Below the pieces are notes generated by a model that saw only the letters and a list, made by a program, of their open reading frames with translations, was not told the DNA's origin and did not search any database. Positions 10,450 to 25,400 of a stretch of DNA of 34,641 nucleotides are shown here, piece by piece (the first letter of the stretch is position 1; the number at the start of each line of letters is the position of its first letter). The stretch covers positions 50,214 to 84,854 of the forward strand of contig JAAOMT010000631.1 in assembly GCA_016748015.1 (NCBI GenBank), given 5' to 3'. The position numbers were made by a program, and so were the translations under genes. This DNA is from Geosiphon pyriformis (taxonomy: Eukaryota > Glomeromycota > Glomeromycetes > Archaeosporales > Geosiphonaceae).

Positions 10450-13400
10450 TTACCAAATTATTACAGCAACAGCTCGCTGGGAAATCTTGTACTTCGAGGC
10501 TTTGCTATCAACTGAAATGACAAACAATAATTCGCTTCGATCTGAATTGAGATAAACCGGAAGAATTACATCATCAGATTTGACTGCTACTACGCCATGT
10601 TTAAGGACCCAACGGATCTGAGTAAGTTCAAGCTTGGTAGATGGGGCAGAGGTGAGTTGGAGCTGCTCATCTTCCCATTTGGCGCCTTCCAATTTTAAAC
10701 CAGAAACGACAAAACCATTCGGATCGTCGCTCTTGTTAATGTCGACTTCTAGTTTGAGGTCTTCTAACGACCACACGTTCTTTTGAGCTACAGCTTGGCG
10801 AGTGGCGGTAATGTAGGCTTCTGGCATGAAAAGTCCACCAAGCCAAACTTGAATCTCTTGATAATTTGATTCCTTAGTGATATTCTCAAGTTGTTGTAAA
10901 CGGCTTTTTAAGTCTGCTATCCAATGATTGAGGGAAACATTTTGAGGGATTTTATATCTTCTCCAGTGATCTGGAATAATGCCTATATATTAAAATTGCC
11001 CAAATTAAAGTTAAATTCTCCTGCTATGATAAAAACGCAAGGGTTCAAGCAGAACGATAAGAGAATGTAAATATGTTGTGCAAACCTTTGGTAAGACAAT
11101 TCAAAAGCATGCGAAGATGGTTTGTTTGTTTAAGTTCACCCTCACAAACTTGTTTAATATCATGCAAATCATGTTGAATTTTCGCGAGAAGACTACTTCC
11201 AATTTGGTTTTCACGATCAAAGAACCGGAAAAGAGGATCTTTGATACTGCTTGCTGTTTTTTTCATTTTTGGAATGGTCTGTTCAGTTAAAAGAAAAGGA
11301 GGTTACCATTTGTTTTATCTGGGGCTTTATATTTCTCAGGACTATTTCAAAACTTTTTTTACCTTAGGCAAGATTTGTAGCCAATTATCAACGGAAGAAA
11401 CGAGTGCACGCATCCAAGCAGGCTGTGCTGATACACCACTTGTGCCGGGACCGGATTCTTGTGAATAGGCGACTTCTTCATCGTCAGAGAGACTCTTCAT
11501 CTTACGAACCTTCACGAGCATTGCAAGACCTATAACGGAGAAATTGAGAATCAAAACTTAGTCATTCGCGATACTTTCACAGTATTTATTAAAAATTGCC
11601 ATACCTTGAGTTGTCGCCAAAACTCTTTCAGCATTTCCAGGTAAACCTAACCATGCTGGAGGCTCACGATCAGGTAGATTATTAACCCATTTCAAGAAAT
11701 CTTTCATTTCAGTGCCCTCAGGGATGGTTAAAGTATTACCATCCTCTGACTCGACCAAGGCATAGTCCAAATCATAAGCTTCTGATGTGAACAAAGAGTT
11801 CACAAACGACTCCAATACTCGTTTGTCAAATTCGTTATCAATACGACCACCATAGCCAGATGTTGTAATCAAAGTGCGAAGGGCATCCCAAGGAATTTTA
11901 TCAGGTGAAATATTAGTTCGGTTTTGAGCAACTTGGTCCAACCAAGCGTCAATAGTGTTCATCGAAAAATCTTGATCGGAATCGTTAAATTCATAAATTT
12001 TTGTCCAACCAAGTGGAACATATCGTAAACGTTCTTGAACAATTGCATGCAACCAAGCAAGCAAGAAATATAATCTGACACGTTCACTAGGACCTTTGGT
12101 AAGCCGACTAGGCGCGATTCCCTTGAGAGAATCTTGGAGATTGGCTTTGATGCCTGGAGGTGGTTCGAACATGAGGACACGGGATAGACGTAATAAGTTG
12201 ACGGGAACTTTGGGATTGGTTTCCATTGTAAGGAACAATCTGAAGTTATTGTGCGCTTTCATGCTATGTAATTTCTTTTCTAATTGTCCAAGCCAAGAAG
12301 GGGCTAAATGTACATTTTTTAACAATACCCAACTACCATTTTTAGTGGCAGAAGCGATGGCTTGATCCGCCAAGTTGAAACCTTCTTGAGAGCCCATAGC
12401 AACAGATGTGCAACGAGCGTTGACCTCAGCAACAAGGTTATCCACACGATAGCTGGCATCATAACCAGGAACAGAACAAAGTGAAATAGGCGTGGAAGGT
12501 TGAATTTCCCCAATTACCATTCCTTTAAAGTCAAGCTCAGTCTGATTAATGAAGCCTGGATCAAAGACAGTGGCGATAAAGGCTGCGGTTGCGGGTTGAA
12601 GCCTATCAGGGCGGAAACATTTGACAAGAAGCAATTTTCTGAGTTGGGTAACGGCAGCTAATTACGTTTTGGGAAATTTAACCATGTTAAAATTGGGACT
12701 GCTCAGAAACACATGTAATATATAATTTATCTTACGTGATAATTTAGCATCCCAGCAGACTGGGACATGTTTTTCAGCGGCATCAGCCTGAACGAACTGA
12801 TACCAATCTTCTGGATTTCTGATGATTTCTGACTTAAGATTACTGAAACACGACAGGGTTGTATACTCCTTGATTCGGGCAGCTTGATCGGCATCAAAAA
12901 GGTCAGAGGGTAAACCAAGTTCATGTGCCATCACCTTTGTTCCCGGGACTACATCACCACCATTTAAAAGGAAGTCATACTCAACTTCGTCAATTTGATG
13001 TGAGCCACCACGAAGTCTGATTTGTGTCAACAATAAGGCGAATGTGATATAATCTTCGTGAAGGAGTGCACGCGATACTCGATGAAAAGTGACATTGAAT
13101 AAATCACGAGTTAAAACCTGAAGGCGTTCATTGTTGTCGGTAATATTTTTGAGATTAGGATTTTCGTGGAGTATATATTCGAAGATCTCATAGAAGTATT
13201 CCAATGAAAACTGGTAAAAATGGTGGAGCAAGTTGAGCTGTTCCATGACAAAAAATACCGAGCTGCATGCTTGGGCAAGAGGAGTGTATTCACCAGTGAC
13301 CTGTTCCACTTCTTGCATAACTGTATCCGTTTCCTCGACTTTACGAGTCACTTCAGCAGCTTCTTTCTTCAAAGTTTCGAGAGTATCGAGAACTTTAGCG

Positions 13401-16400
13401 TCATCCAAAATATTTCCTTTAGATTCATTCAAAGCTTGCAAAAGAGATTTCTCGAGATGTCTCAATTTTAATTTGAATTCCCCTTGCAGTTTAATCAAGT
13501 CAGTTCTCCGCTTATCAGTGTCTGGTCTTTCAACTTTAAGCACTTGATTTAAACATTGACTTTGTAAGCTGCTGCGAGTAACTGTGAAGTTGACAAAGGT
13601 GACTCGGCTACAAATATCTGGGGGGAAATTTACTGAAGGGTCACGAGTAGTAAGGAAAAGCGTAAAGGCTGGGGAGAAATCAATATCTTGTCCACCTAAA
13701 CGGATCAAGACACGGCCACCAGTACGACGTAACTCCTTGTTGAGAATAGGATTTATAATAGCATCTAGATGTTCTACATCTTGAATAAGTAATGGATTAC
13801 CGAAACGGAGAGCACTCTCAAGGTTTTTGATGAAGGAATCGTCCAAGAAGCTGGTAACAGTCAACTTTCTATCTTTGTATTCGTTCATTAAGAATGTCGA
13901 GGCTTGACCCGATGGATCAATGATAAGCGGATATCTGTTGAAGCGTTTCAGCATAATGGCGTTCTCTGTGCAAAGGTCATCAGCAGGAAGTGATTTTGCA
14001 TGCCATGAGAGGCGATCGTCTGCCGTAGATAAATATTCGGTCAAGGCCAACTCTTGCTTAAAGGAGATATTCGCATTAACCAAATGGCTTGTCCATTTGT
14101 TCAACAAAATTTCACGATATTGTTGATCAAAGTATCCACCATAAGCAAGGAAGGCAGCCGAGAGCAAGACATCACCAACTATGGTTCCCATTTGCGTTTC
14201 GAAAGCCTGACTTCCAGATTCCCACCTTTCTTTTTCGGAAGACAAGCTATCGAGAAGGGTCAAGCTACGGTCGACTTTGCTTTTCACTTGTTCCATTTCG
14301 TTCTTGATAGATTGGGTTTGACTAATTAATTGAGCATATTCATCCGTATATCTTGCAATACTCGCCTCCAAATCTTTTATCATTTTATCAATCGTGACCG
14401 CTTTCATTTTGGTGTTTTCTTGTTGCTTTTGTAAATCAGCGACTTCATTACGTAGAGGACCGACCCTATCCAAAATCTCGGAAAAGTTAACCTGGGCAAT
14501 AACCCATTTTACCAAAGGCCCACAAGCCTTACTAGCCCTGTTAACTATTTCATAGTTGTAAGATGGTTTGCTAAGATAATCGTTCTTCATTTTTTCTCGA
14601 ACCTCTCGTGTCATCCTCTTGTCAGTATCAAAATTCACTATACTTGCAATGAAGTCTTCACCACGAATCGCGCCTTGCACTGCCCTCCAATTCTCACTTG
14701 GTCGCCCAAGCAATTGACAGACAGAAGTCATTGCCAGTTTCACAGGTTCCGGCGGATTGGCCATTGAGCGCACTTCAGTGAGTTGTTGCCTTTTGATGCC
14801 TTGTACACTTCTTTGTGCCTCTTGAACAGCAGGTTCAGCATTTGCCAGATCTCGTAAAACTACTTCACGACGCTCATCTATTTCTTCGGTTTGTTTTTTC
14901 AGGGCAATTTGTATTTCTTGAGATGAAAGCTTTTTAGTTTCAGCATCTCCCTGGTCGGCAACCATTTTCTGTAATTTCTCATTTGCTTCAGAACTTTTGG
15001 CTTCTAATTGTGTCTTTTTGATAGCTAGGCTTTTACGGAGCTCTTCTACTTTGATAACAGTGTCTCTCAATTTCTCTAACCCGATGTTCAAATGCCGCTG
15101 TTGTTCTTCTAAATCTTCGCGTTTCTCGTTAAATAATCGCACATAATGGTTAATGAAGTCCAAGTAATGGCGAGGAGTGACATAATTGTAGCGACCTTGA
15201 CGTTTGCTCAATTTTGCATTTATTTCGTAAAGTGATTGATGGACATAAACGAACCCATTGACAATTGCAAATCGATGAGTCGGTGGCAGGGGCAAGGAAC
15301 GATAAGAGATAGGGAATTTGCTAGGAGCTGAATAGGTTTGAAGATCTAGGTCTAGGTTATTGGTGAATTCCATTCCCACTTGGAAAAAGGCTTGATCAGA
15401 CCAATCTCCAAACCAATCCAACACACATCGGTTGAACAAAGCAGGTGATGTGGCGGCACGTGAAGCGAGTCCTCCCTCGGGAGGATTCATCGTGAAAACG
15501 ACATGCAGATTCTTCATTACTTGCTGTGTGAACCATTTGTATAATTCCTCGTGGGAATCTAGCATCAAGCCTTCTTTTTGAGCTCCTTCTTTACACTGAG
15601 TCATTAAAGTGTTGTAATCATCACCCTCAAAAAGTCCGGGGACTTCAGCGTTAGCTAATAAAGTGTTCATACGCTCCAAGAAACCGGAATCTAATACATT
15701 GGATTCATCCATAATAAAGGCAATTTTTTCACCCTTGCATCCGGAACGCCGCAAGACAACTCGTAAATCTTCATCAAAATCATCACCGGTATATTTGTTG
15801 TGAGCTTTAATCTGAAAGACACTTAGATTGTTCATCCAGGCACAGAATCTGGATAAAGTTGTCTTTCCGGACCCACTGACACCAATCAACAACAAGTGAC
15901 CTTGCATCTGTCTAAACACTCGATCTATACGAAGAGCGTGGTCCAAAACATCGTTAAACAAAACTAAAGGTACATCTAATTCTTCTTCGTAGAAATTCTT
16001 GAGACGTGCTTTTACAAAATCTCGCAATTGCTCCCGCTCCACCGGAACATAAAACTTGCTGTCCCAGTTGGAGAAGAGAATTGGTCGGGACAAAGCCTCT
16101 TGTTGATTTAAGTTAGGGAAATGTTTCAAAGCAATCGCGTCAATATTATCATCTGTCCATTTCTTTTCTTCTTCAGTGACAAGACGATCTTGAAATAGAC
16201 GCAGGGCTTCGTGAGCCCAGATACGCACAAGACCTTCAAGGGAAAGAGCTTCTAAAGGTTTTATAGCTTCAAATATGCCTCTCATCCATCGTGTCAATTC
16301 ACGAGGTGAATAAATATAATGAGCTTGAATGTCTGGTGTAAATCGTTTTTGAGACATCAAATAAAATTCAACCATAGCGGCAGTGAGCGGCTCAGCATAG

Positions 16401-19400
16401 GCGCGTAGGGGAGGAATAATTTTCAACATGGCCCGTGAAAAGGTGCTGTAGATCTGATTGAGAGAAAGAGAGCCAGGGTAATCAACCATTACTAATGGAG
16501 CATGTCTCATAAACCTGTGAGTCAATGGTACACGTCCAGGATCGGTTGGAGGATTACAAGCACCCACGAATTGAATACGTTCTAATTTCACCCAAGCTTT
16601 ATCACTTGTTCTCCAATATCCACCATACTCCACCAACTGTCGTATAAAGGATATAACTCGTTGAGTACCATATTTGTCAGTAGCTGGCAAATTGATTTCG
16701 TCGCAAAACAAAACAATCCATCGACCAATTACTATAGGTGACAGTATAACACCGTTGGGTGTCTTGCGGTATTCACAATATTGTTCAAATGTCTTTAAAA
16801 TTAATTCAGGGGTTGTAGCGCTTGAAAAGTTTAGACCGACGACTTCAAGATCAGGCAGTTTCCTTAGGGCACTAAAGAGTGTCATCGTTTTTCCAGATCC
16901 TGGGGGTCCACAAAGCAGGAGAGGTTTGTGTTCAGAAAGCCAAGAATAAAGAATTTCTTCATGTCGGACAGTGTCGACAGTTGGGATAACAATATCTGCC
17001 TCAGCCACTTTATGAGTTTCAATTTCAATGGTGGGCACTTTCCCCGCCCATGCTACCCATTCAGCATTGTTCACCGAGACATCATAATCAATGAGAGAAG
17101 ACCCGGGTTGGGCTGGAGGCAAATCAATTGTCGTAATACCGCGAACGTAATCACCTAGTTTTGCACGTAAATCTAGTTTTGCATCACCCGAGAAACTCCA
17201 AATAACGCAGGACACCAGACGTTTCGATACATAAGATTCCAAAAGTTCAGCAGACATGGGAAAATCGACATGCTGCATGTTAAATTCAATCACATTGCGC
17301 ACAGTTTTGTTTAATAAGGAGAATAAAGTGTTTAATACTCGCATGCGAGTAAAGTCCATGATATGTTCTAATGTTTCTGCATGTTCCAATGCTTTAGTGA
17401 CAAATCCTTCTTCAGTCATGTGCACCGCAAGAATCTTGGCAACGGCGCGCTGAGTGAGAAGATTAGGTGAAGCGTTTTCCTCTGAATTATCGCTTCTACG
17501 TGATAATGGAAGGCCATCTTCCTCAGCATCATCCAAAGCCACTGTTTTAAGTGTGTCCAAATAATGGGTATATACCATCTGTACGTTAATGACTTCTTCA
17601 CTGAACCAGACCATACCACAACGACTGACTGTAGCTAAAGTAGCATATTTCAAGTTTTCGACTTCGAACATGATACGAACATTCCCCGGTAAACCTAAAC
17701 GTTCGCCATTTGGTAAGGTGAGTAAACGATTGTCATCCAAAACACTATGAGAAGAAGATTAGATGGAAATGTTAATTGGGATGGAAAGACGGACGTTAGC
17801 CTCAAAAAAATAGCATGGAGGGCACTAGAGCATTTCTTTACCTGTTCAAGTTTTCGACCCATTCAGGATCTACATCACCATCAAAGATAATCCAATGTCT
17901 CTTGGCACTTTCTCCACGGACATTATCAACAATTTTACGCAGAATGTGCGTAAACAATCCGTCAGTCCATTCACGCGTAGTTGGATCCAGAGTACCGTAT
18001 AAAGCATCTTTGGATACAGCTTTTGGATCAATAACATAATCGATTCCTTCAATACCTTGCACTCTAGCCAACGCTTGTAACAGAACTTTCCATGCTTGAG
18101 TTTTACCAGAACCAGATGGACCCACCATCATCAGACCGTGATGAATATTTTGAATTTGGTAAAGTTGAAGAACCTTTTCGATCCACATCTCACCATCAAC
18201 AAGACGTTGTTCACGGCATACGTTTCTGATTTCTTCTTGCAGCTTCTCAAGATCAACTGGAACATAATCGACGCCAGGAAAAACGTCAGCCAGTAAACTA
18301 GTTAACAAGTAGATATCGTCTGCAACTAACTTAGGAACAATTGTTTCGCGAACACTTTGAATAACAATTTCTTGTTCTCCGGTCGATTCAGAAATTTTTT
18401 TAAGATCAGACTCGGTTTTTTCACCAGACTCGACTTGACTTCTTAAGGCCACAAGACGTTCACGCTTCAAATTACCCGCACTGACAAGCACACTCTTGAG
18501 TGCACGAAGACCGAAATCATAATGGGCTTGAGGAGAGAGTTGTTCGGCGCAGAGATTGAACAAAGGTACAACTTTAGAAGCCAGGATTTCTGCAGTACCA
18601 AAACCTTGTGAATACAACATAACTTGAGCGATAAGTTCGCGGTCAGGTTTCGTCATAGCAACGCTTCTGAAGAGCTTTTTGAGATTGTCCGGTAAGTTAG
18701 ATCGTCCCGCGTAACCCGGATTCATGGTAATGAAGATACCTAAAAAATTAAAGATCCAATTGAGAGTCGACTACTCAATAGGGAATTTTATTAGGGTTAG
18801 ATAAAGTACCTGTATTAGTATTAACTACCAAACTTTTTCCAACAATTTCAACTTCAGCATTTGGGTTTGTTTTGACAGCCTTTAGACCGAGTTGAATTGT
18901 TTGAACTTGTTGCGAGACAGCAGATAAAATTCTTTCCTCAAGACGATTGAATTCATCAAAGCACCCCCAAGCACCAACTTGACAAAGCCCAACAAAAATA
19001 CGACCCATTGCTTGAAAATCAAAGTTTTCGTCACAACAAAAGACAAGTACAAATCTTCCAAGTTGAACACCTAATGCTTTGACTGATTCCGTTTTACCAG
19101 TACCTAAAAAAAACAAAAACAAAGCGCTTTCAGAAATGTGATCAAAAGTGTAAAAGTGAATAGAGTGAGTGTAAATCACCTGCGGGACCAAATGGCGAGC
19201 CGCCCAGACGACTTTCCAAAGCTTGAGTAAGAGTCAGATAACATTGATCAGTAAGAGGGGTCTGGACGAGACGATCTGGCACCCCGAGATATTCGTAACC
19301 ATAATAAAATTGGGCATTGGCCATGTGAATGGTAAGCCTTGTCAGAGGATCTTCAATATTAGAATTAAAATAAAATCTCATTTGATAGAGCCATTCAAAG

Positions 19401-22400
19401 TCTTTGGGTGATGATATTTTATTACTACGAAGCTGTCTTATGAGATCACGTTGATGAACAAGCTCAGTAATTAAATGTTCACATTTTTTTCTTTTAGTTG
19501 GTGCTAGGTCCTGAAGTACAGTTTCGGCCAAAACCTTTAAGGCACGAAGCACGTAAGATAATGACTCAGCCAGAGGAGATTGATCGCTTCGATCACCATC
19601 ATACATTATCGTGAGAGCTTTGTCAACGGATTGTGTCCATATGATCTGGGCCGCAACTACGACCAATTGAGATGGATACTTCTCGATCCATTCCAAGAGA
19701 GTAGGGATGGAGAGTTCTTCAGCGAGATAGAATGTATTCATCTCGGCGACAGCATCAGTCAACCATTGAGCGAGGGATACTCGCATCTCTTTTTCCAATA
19801 ACGTCAACCAATCATTGATCTTGGGATTTTCTTTGATTGAAATTGGCGTTCTAAATATTACTTCTTCTCCTTCACGAGATGCCATCCCATTAATTATGGT
19901 GTTATCTTCGCTCAAAATAATATTAGATACCCCAGCAAACATCTTTTTGAAATGTTTTTGGATACGAACAACATCTTTGCTATTTCCGATGATTTCAAGC
20001 AAGTCTTCGTCCCCGACAAAGTAGAAACGCGGAAAGGATGAACGCTCACGTTCAAGGTATTCTCCAAGAGCCTTTTGAATTTTGCCCAACATTTCAGCCA
20101 ACCGTTCGAGAGACTTTTGAACATTTTGTAGATTTAAGACATCTAAAACAAAAGGGGATTTGTAAACTTTTTTCATGACGGTCAAGAATTCGGAATTTAT
20201 ATTTGTAAATCGCTGTGTTTCCATAGGTAACAATTGTTTAATATCAGCACTTCCGCTGAAGATGCCTTCAAGATAAACCCATTGACGTTGTACATCAATC
20301 CAGACATCGAAAAGAACGTGAACACGGTTCAATTTATCCTCCCATGCAGAGGCTTCTTCTTCAAAGGTTTTGTAGTAAGGTGACATTTTCATAGCGGCCA
20401 AAGAATTAATATTTTCGCTGCATTTTGTAAAAAGTTCATCCCATCCTTTGATGAGACGGCATTTATTTTGATAGTAGACGAGTTCCAACACATAATTAGT
20501 CCACGTTTCGCGGACCTATTAACAATCTTTGATGAGAAACATAATATAGGTCGTAGAATATCGAGATTTTTTGCAGCGGAAAGGAAACCCAACACATACC
20601 TGTTTCAAAAACTCCTCGAGCGCCATTTCACCTTGGGCTTGAATCACAATGTCCTTGATGGACTGTTCATTTTTTCGAAGATCCATATCCCAAATATGTC
20701 CCACAGTCATTTCAGACAAAGAGAAACGGCCTCCAACACCAAGCTGTTTAAACAGGTGTTTCCAATGGCGTTCTTTCAACGCCTCAGATTTTAAATCGGA
20801 GAGGAGTTGATATACTTTGATATAATCACGCAATGTCTTTTGAACATATTGAAAGGCTGCATATTGGCGCGTTCGAGCTGGCATCTCTTTGGTAGAGTTG
20901 AATAAATTGTCCAAATTTTGACGGATCCTTCGTGGCACCATGGAAGACCATATGGTCTCTCGAACCTCGTTGATGGATGCCCAAATTTTTGCAAGTTCAT
21001 TCCAGACCGATTTGAGGTCCCTAAGTTCTTCCAAAACGGGGTCCAATCGGTCTTCCGCAGTTTGATCAAGATCGAGAGCTTCTTTAGCACGGCAAATCAT
21101 ATCATAGTGATCTTTAAGACCAGTGATCCGGTTTTCAAATTGACTGAGATCAGTTATTGCCTTTTCTGGCCTAATGTCACCCTGAATAGGTTTATTTTTG
21201 TCCCATTCTGTAACAATATTTTTGATTTTCTCATCAATGACTTTATCTTCCGCGACAATCTTATTTTGCAGGCCGGCTATTTTTCACATAAAAAAAAGGA
21301 TGGTTAAATTTATGGTTGAAATATATTTTGAATAATTTACAAAAAAATCACCGATTTGATCTTGAATTGCAGCATTTTTCTTATTTAGAATCTCGATATA
21401 AGCACTCCATTCCCCTTCAATCTGTTCCACATGCAGCCAGTCACGAGGAGGCTGGAAGGCTGGGGGTTTAGCCAAGGTTTTTTGACAATTTCGGAAAAGT
21501 TCAACCTCAGCCTCCCATTTAGCGCGCTTGCGCTTAAGCTCTTGCACGAATGTGATGAAAGTAACGGCTTCTCCTGTGGCGTTGCTTTCAACAGAATGTT
21601 GTTCAAGGTCATATCGAGCTTTCGAAACTGAGGTGTGGAACTCACGCATTGATTCGCCTAACTTGGACCCAAACTTATTTGTTATTTCCTTTTGCCATAC
21701 ATCGTATTTCTCGGTGACTCTGGTTTGTACTTGTCCGTAATCAACAACGATAGCTCCAAAAGATTTCTCAACCTCAGAATTATCAAATGTAAGTCTTCGT
21801 TTTCGAATCTCCGTGAGAATTTGTTGCCACTTTGATAGATCATCTCCAAGGCGTGTATAAACTTGGGTAGCATCAAGATCCCACAATGATTGAAATCGGA
21901 GCCATATACTGATGTATTCTGCTACTTTCTTAAGTTTAAATTCTATTATTTCGTAAGCCCTCTCGAGAGAATTGTCCGGTACTAAGGTCAACAAATTGGA
22001 GTATGTGGTCTCCTGTGAGATTGGCCCCCTCACTTGGAGTTCAATCTCATATCTTGAGCTTTGAATTCGAGGGAGATTACAAACGATAGCTTGAAAACAG
22101 GATATTAATTAGAATAATGCCCACAAAAAGTGACTAGTTTGCGCGGCAAATAAGATCAGACTCACCGAGCCATTCGTGAAGCTGATTGTAAAGATTAGCA
22201 CGAGCCTGTTCGATCGGTGGATCCAGAAAGATGACTTGATTACGAATGCAAACTTCGTGAATCGACACTTTGAGGGTTGGTTTCATTTCAGCTTTTAGCG
22301 TTGCCGCAGATTTCTCATCATCAGATTGGTCACCCCTCGTACTCTGGCGCTTATTTCTTTTTGTACTCTTGCCGATGGAGCGCATGTCGCGAGAAATTGT

Positions 22401-25400
22401 GTCTCCGGAAGAGTTGGGATCTTCTCCAGATCTTTTGAATTCTGTCATCCAGGTTTGAATGGCCACTTGTAATCTTTGAGTCAACACTGATTCAACACGC
22501 TCATCAAGTTGGGCGACCCAGGTTTTAAGATTTGAATATGATTCTAAATTGAGTCGGTCAATCTTTTCAGAGTTCACGTAAAATGATTAAATAATTTTAG
22601 TTCTAGATTTTTGATGAACTAAAGAAAACTAGAGGCATGTTCAATGATCCAAAATACCAATTTTTGTATTTTGTCCAAGTTTTGTTTGAAATTCCGAATT
22701 TTGTAAGGGCACGTTTTCAGGTCTTCAATAGCCCGAGTTATATCATCGTAACTATGAATTAGCGCATCAACTTTGTCTTGGAAGATGGATACTTGATTGG
22801 CAAATTCTCTCACGAAAGCGATATGGTCACTTTCTCGGCCATCTAAGGCGCCAGTAGCGAGATGTGCGAGAGGTCTGTATTGCGGATCATATGTACTGAT
22901 AAAGTAGTCCCACTTGTAATTAATCCCTTTGGCGATCTTGGTCTGAACGTCATTTCGATAGCTTGCGATAAGCATAATGATTTCTGGGTGCTTTTGTATT
23001 TTATGTACGGTCTGGGCATAAGTTCTCACGGTCTCCATTAAGCTAACAGCGAAGGGATAAACCCTTTTGGCATCTTTAGCGATATTGCTAACCGAATGTG
23101 GCATCTGGTAATTGAGCCAAATCAGATTACGAACTTCCTTAAATAAGGTGATAATCTGGGGATCGAAATTGACGCCCAATTGTAAAATGTTCCCCTGAGC
23201 TCGGCTACGGGTAATTTCAAAAAGTCTACCAGAAACGGACAAATCCCGACGGGTGATATCTTGAAGCCACATCTCATAGATCTACGAAATTAAGGGTAAG
23301 ATAATGAAAGTAAAGACGAGGCGATCTGTCACGTTTCAAATACTTACTGGCCGTGTATCAAGCTTTTTCTTAAATGTATTACTCGTATTCTGCAATTTTT
23401 CACCTTCAGCATACGATTCCCAGCCTTTGCCAAGAACATCTTCGACACGTTTCATATAAGTTTGCAATTGACGCTCAATTTGGCGAGCCCAGATCATGGC
23501 CCCAGAAATTGCAGGAAGGTCTCGAAGCTGTGTCATGTGGGAAGCCTGAGATTCACGATATTGCATGGTAAACTTTTCTTGCAATTTGGTGATATCTTGT
23601 TTCACAGAATCAATGAGTTGGGTCTGGTATTCCCTTATAGCACCGCGGATCTAGATAGTTGAAAGTTGAAAGTAAATTCGTTGAAATGAAAAAATACAAA
23701 ATTATGTGCGCAGATGAATAATCCTAAACCAATACTAACTTTTGGTCTTACAAATAACGCGTTAAACTTGGAGAAAACACGAAACATTTCATTTGCATTC
23801 TTACAAGTTCCGAGGCGATCACGTAGCTGAGCAATAATCATATTTTCAACGCGCGAAACTCTCTCGTTATATATGTTCTCGGCTTGTGTCCAGAGATCAG
23901 TCCCCTCAATGGAAACATCAAGAACATCAATGTCCTTTACGCTTTCATAAGCTAATTTTACTTCTTCCATCGCATTAATTTCACTCCCATTAATGGTATC
24001 ATCCTGTGTTTGTGGAGCGACATTTTTTTCTTCAATTTTTACCGTTCCTTTAGGCTGTGCCATAACCTTAAGGATGGTCTGATGCAATCGTTCGTGCTGT
24101 TTTCGAAAACGCCTAACAAATTTTGCCCGCTCTTGCAATTTCAAGTGAGCTGCACTTATCTTAATAGGTATAAATTTCTCCGATCTTTTGCGGGTAACAT
24201 CACGCGCCACAGTCGTGAACTCCTTCATCAAATCGTCCCAAGTCCGAAAGACATCTTCAGCGCCTTCCATGACTTTTTCAAAGTCATCATATTCCATATA
24301 CATGAGGCGACGGCTGCCTAGAATTCGAAGTAATTGATCATTCAGGTCTCGTGATATAGCTTGCACTAGAGGGAGAGCTTTTTTAATAGGGTAGGGACTT
24401 TTGGAAAAGAATTAAAACTTTGGTTAAATATATGATTAATTGAATAACAAATTCAGGCTCTGAAGGATAAGTTTTATGTTTGTTCAGAGCATAAATCAGG
24501 TACCATACGCTTCATGTACAATAAATATCATAATACAAATTTAACTCTTACGATAATTTTAATTTCTTGTTCAAATGTCCAAAGATGAGAGCTAAAGATT
24601 CTTTTACTTTGTCCACATCAGTTGCGGATAACAGTTCATTTAGAGGGAAATCTTTCATTAGGAGATTGTACTTGTGAACTTTAGACGAACAAAAGGCAAA
24701 GAATTACTGATTAGACTAGATTTTTAATGATACGAACGGAGATAATAAAATATCTTATGCATATGCAATTACCTATATCGGTGGCTTCTTTTAAACCAGT
24801 ATCAGTTATAAAAGAGACAGTGGCATGGTATCTTTTTGCGTCTTTTAATATATTCATTGTCAAAACTAGGAGGATATAATAAGTAAAATTGATAAAATAT
24901 TCAAACGATAGAGAGCGTACAGTTACGAGAGTTATTATAAATAAATGCAAGAATATTTACGTACCAATTTGATCACTCTTTAACTGTTCGTCGATGCCTT
25001 CTAATGCTCTTTCCATGCTTAACCAGAAGTTAATTTCTTGAATTGCGGTACCACTTGATGGATCACGTGATAATTTTGTAACATTTTGAATTTCTTTAAT
25101 CCAACCCTTCACATCATTCTGAAGTTTGTTTAAGAAACTTGAATCCCCAAGAAGTGATTGGTCAACCATGTCAACATTCACGCTTCTATTTTCTCGTTTG
25201 GCCTGTTTAAATATGAAGCAATTTGAAACTTTAAAATTAAGCTTTGGATAAGAAAATCATTCAAGGTTAATCTGTTCAAAAACTACTTACCCTTTCGACA
25301 GCCTCTCGAACCACAGGATGTATATTTAATGAAATCTCGGGAATTTCAACATTTTGTTGTAAATGAAGAAGGGCAAGTTCCAATTCGACAATTTTCTTCT

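Noticed and set aside
13220..13547. Open frames of 83 and 104 codons on the plus strand
   Set aside because: Antisense to the large dynein exon 16, whose coding sense is established by homology over thousands of bases.
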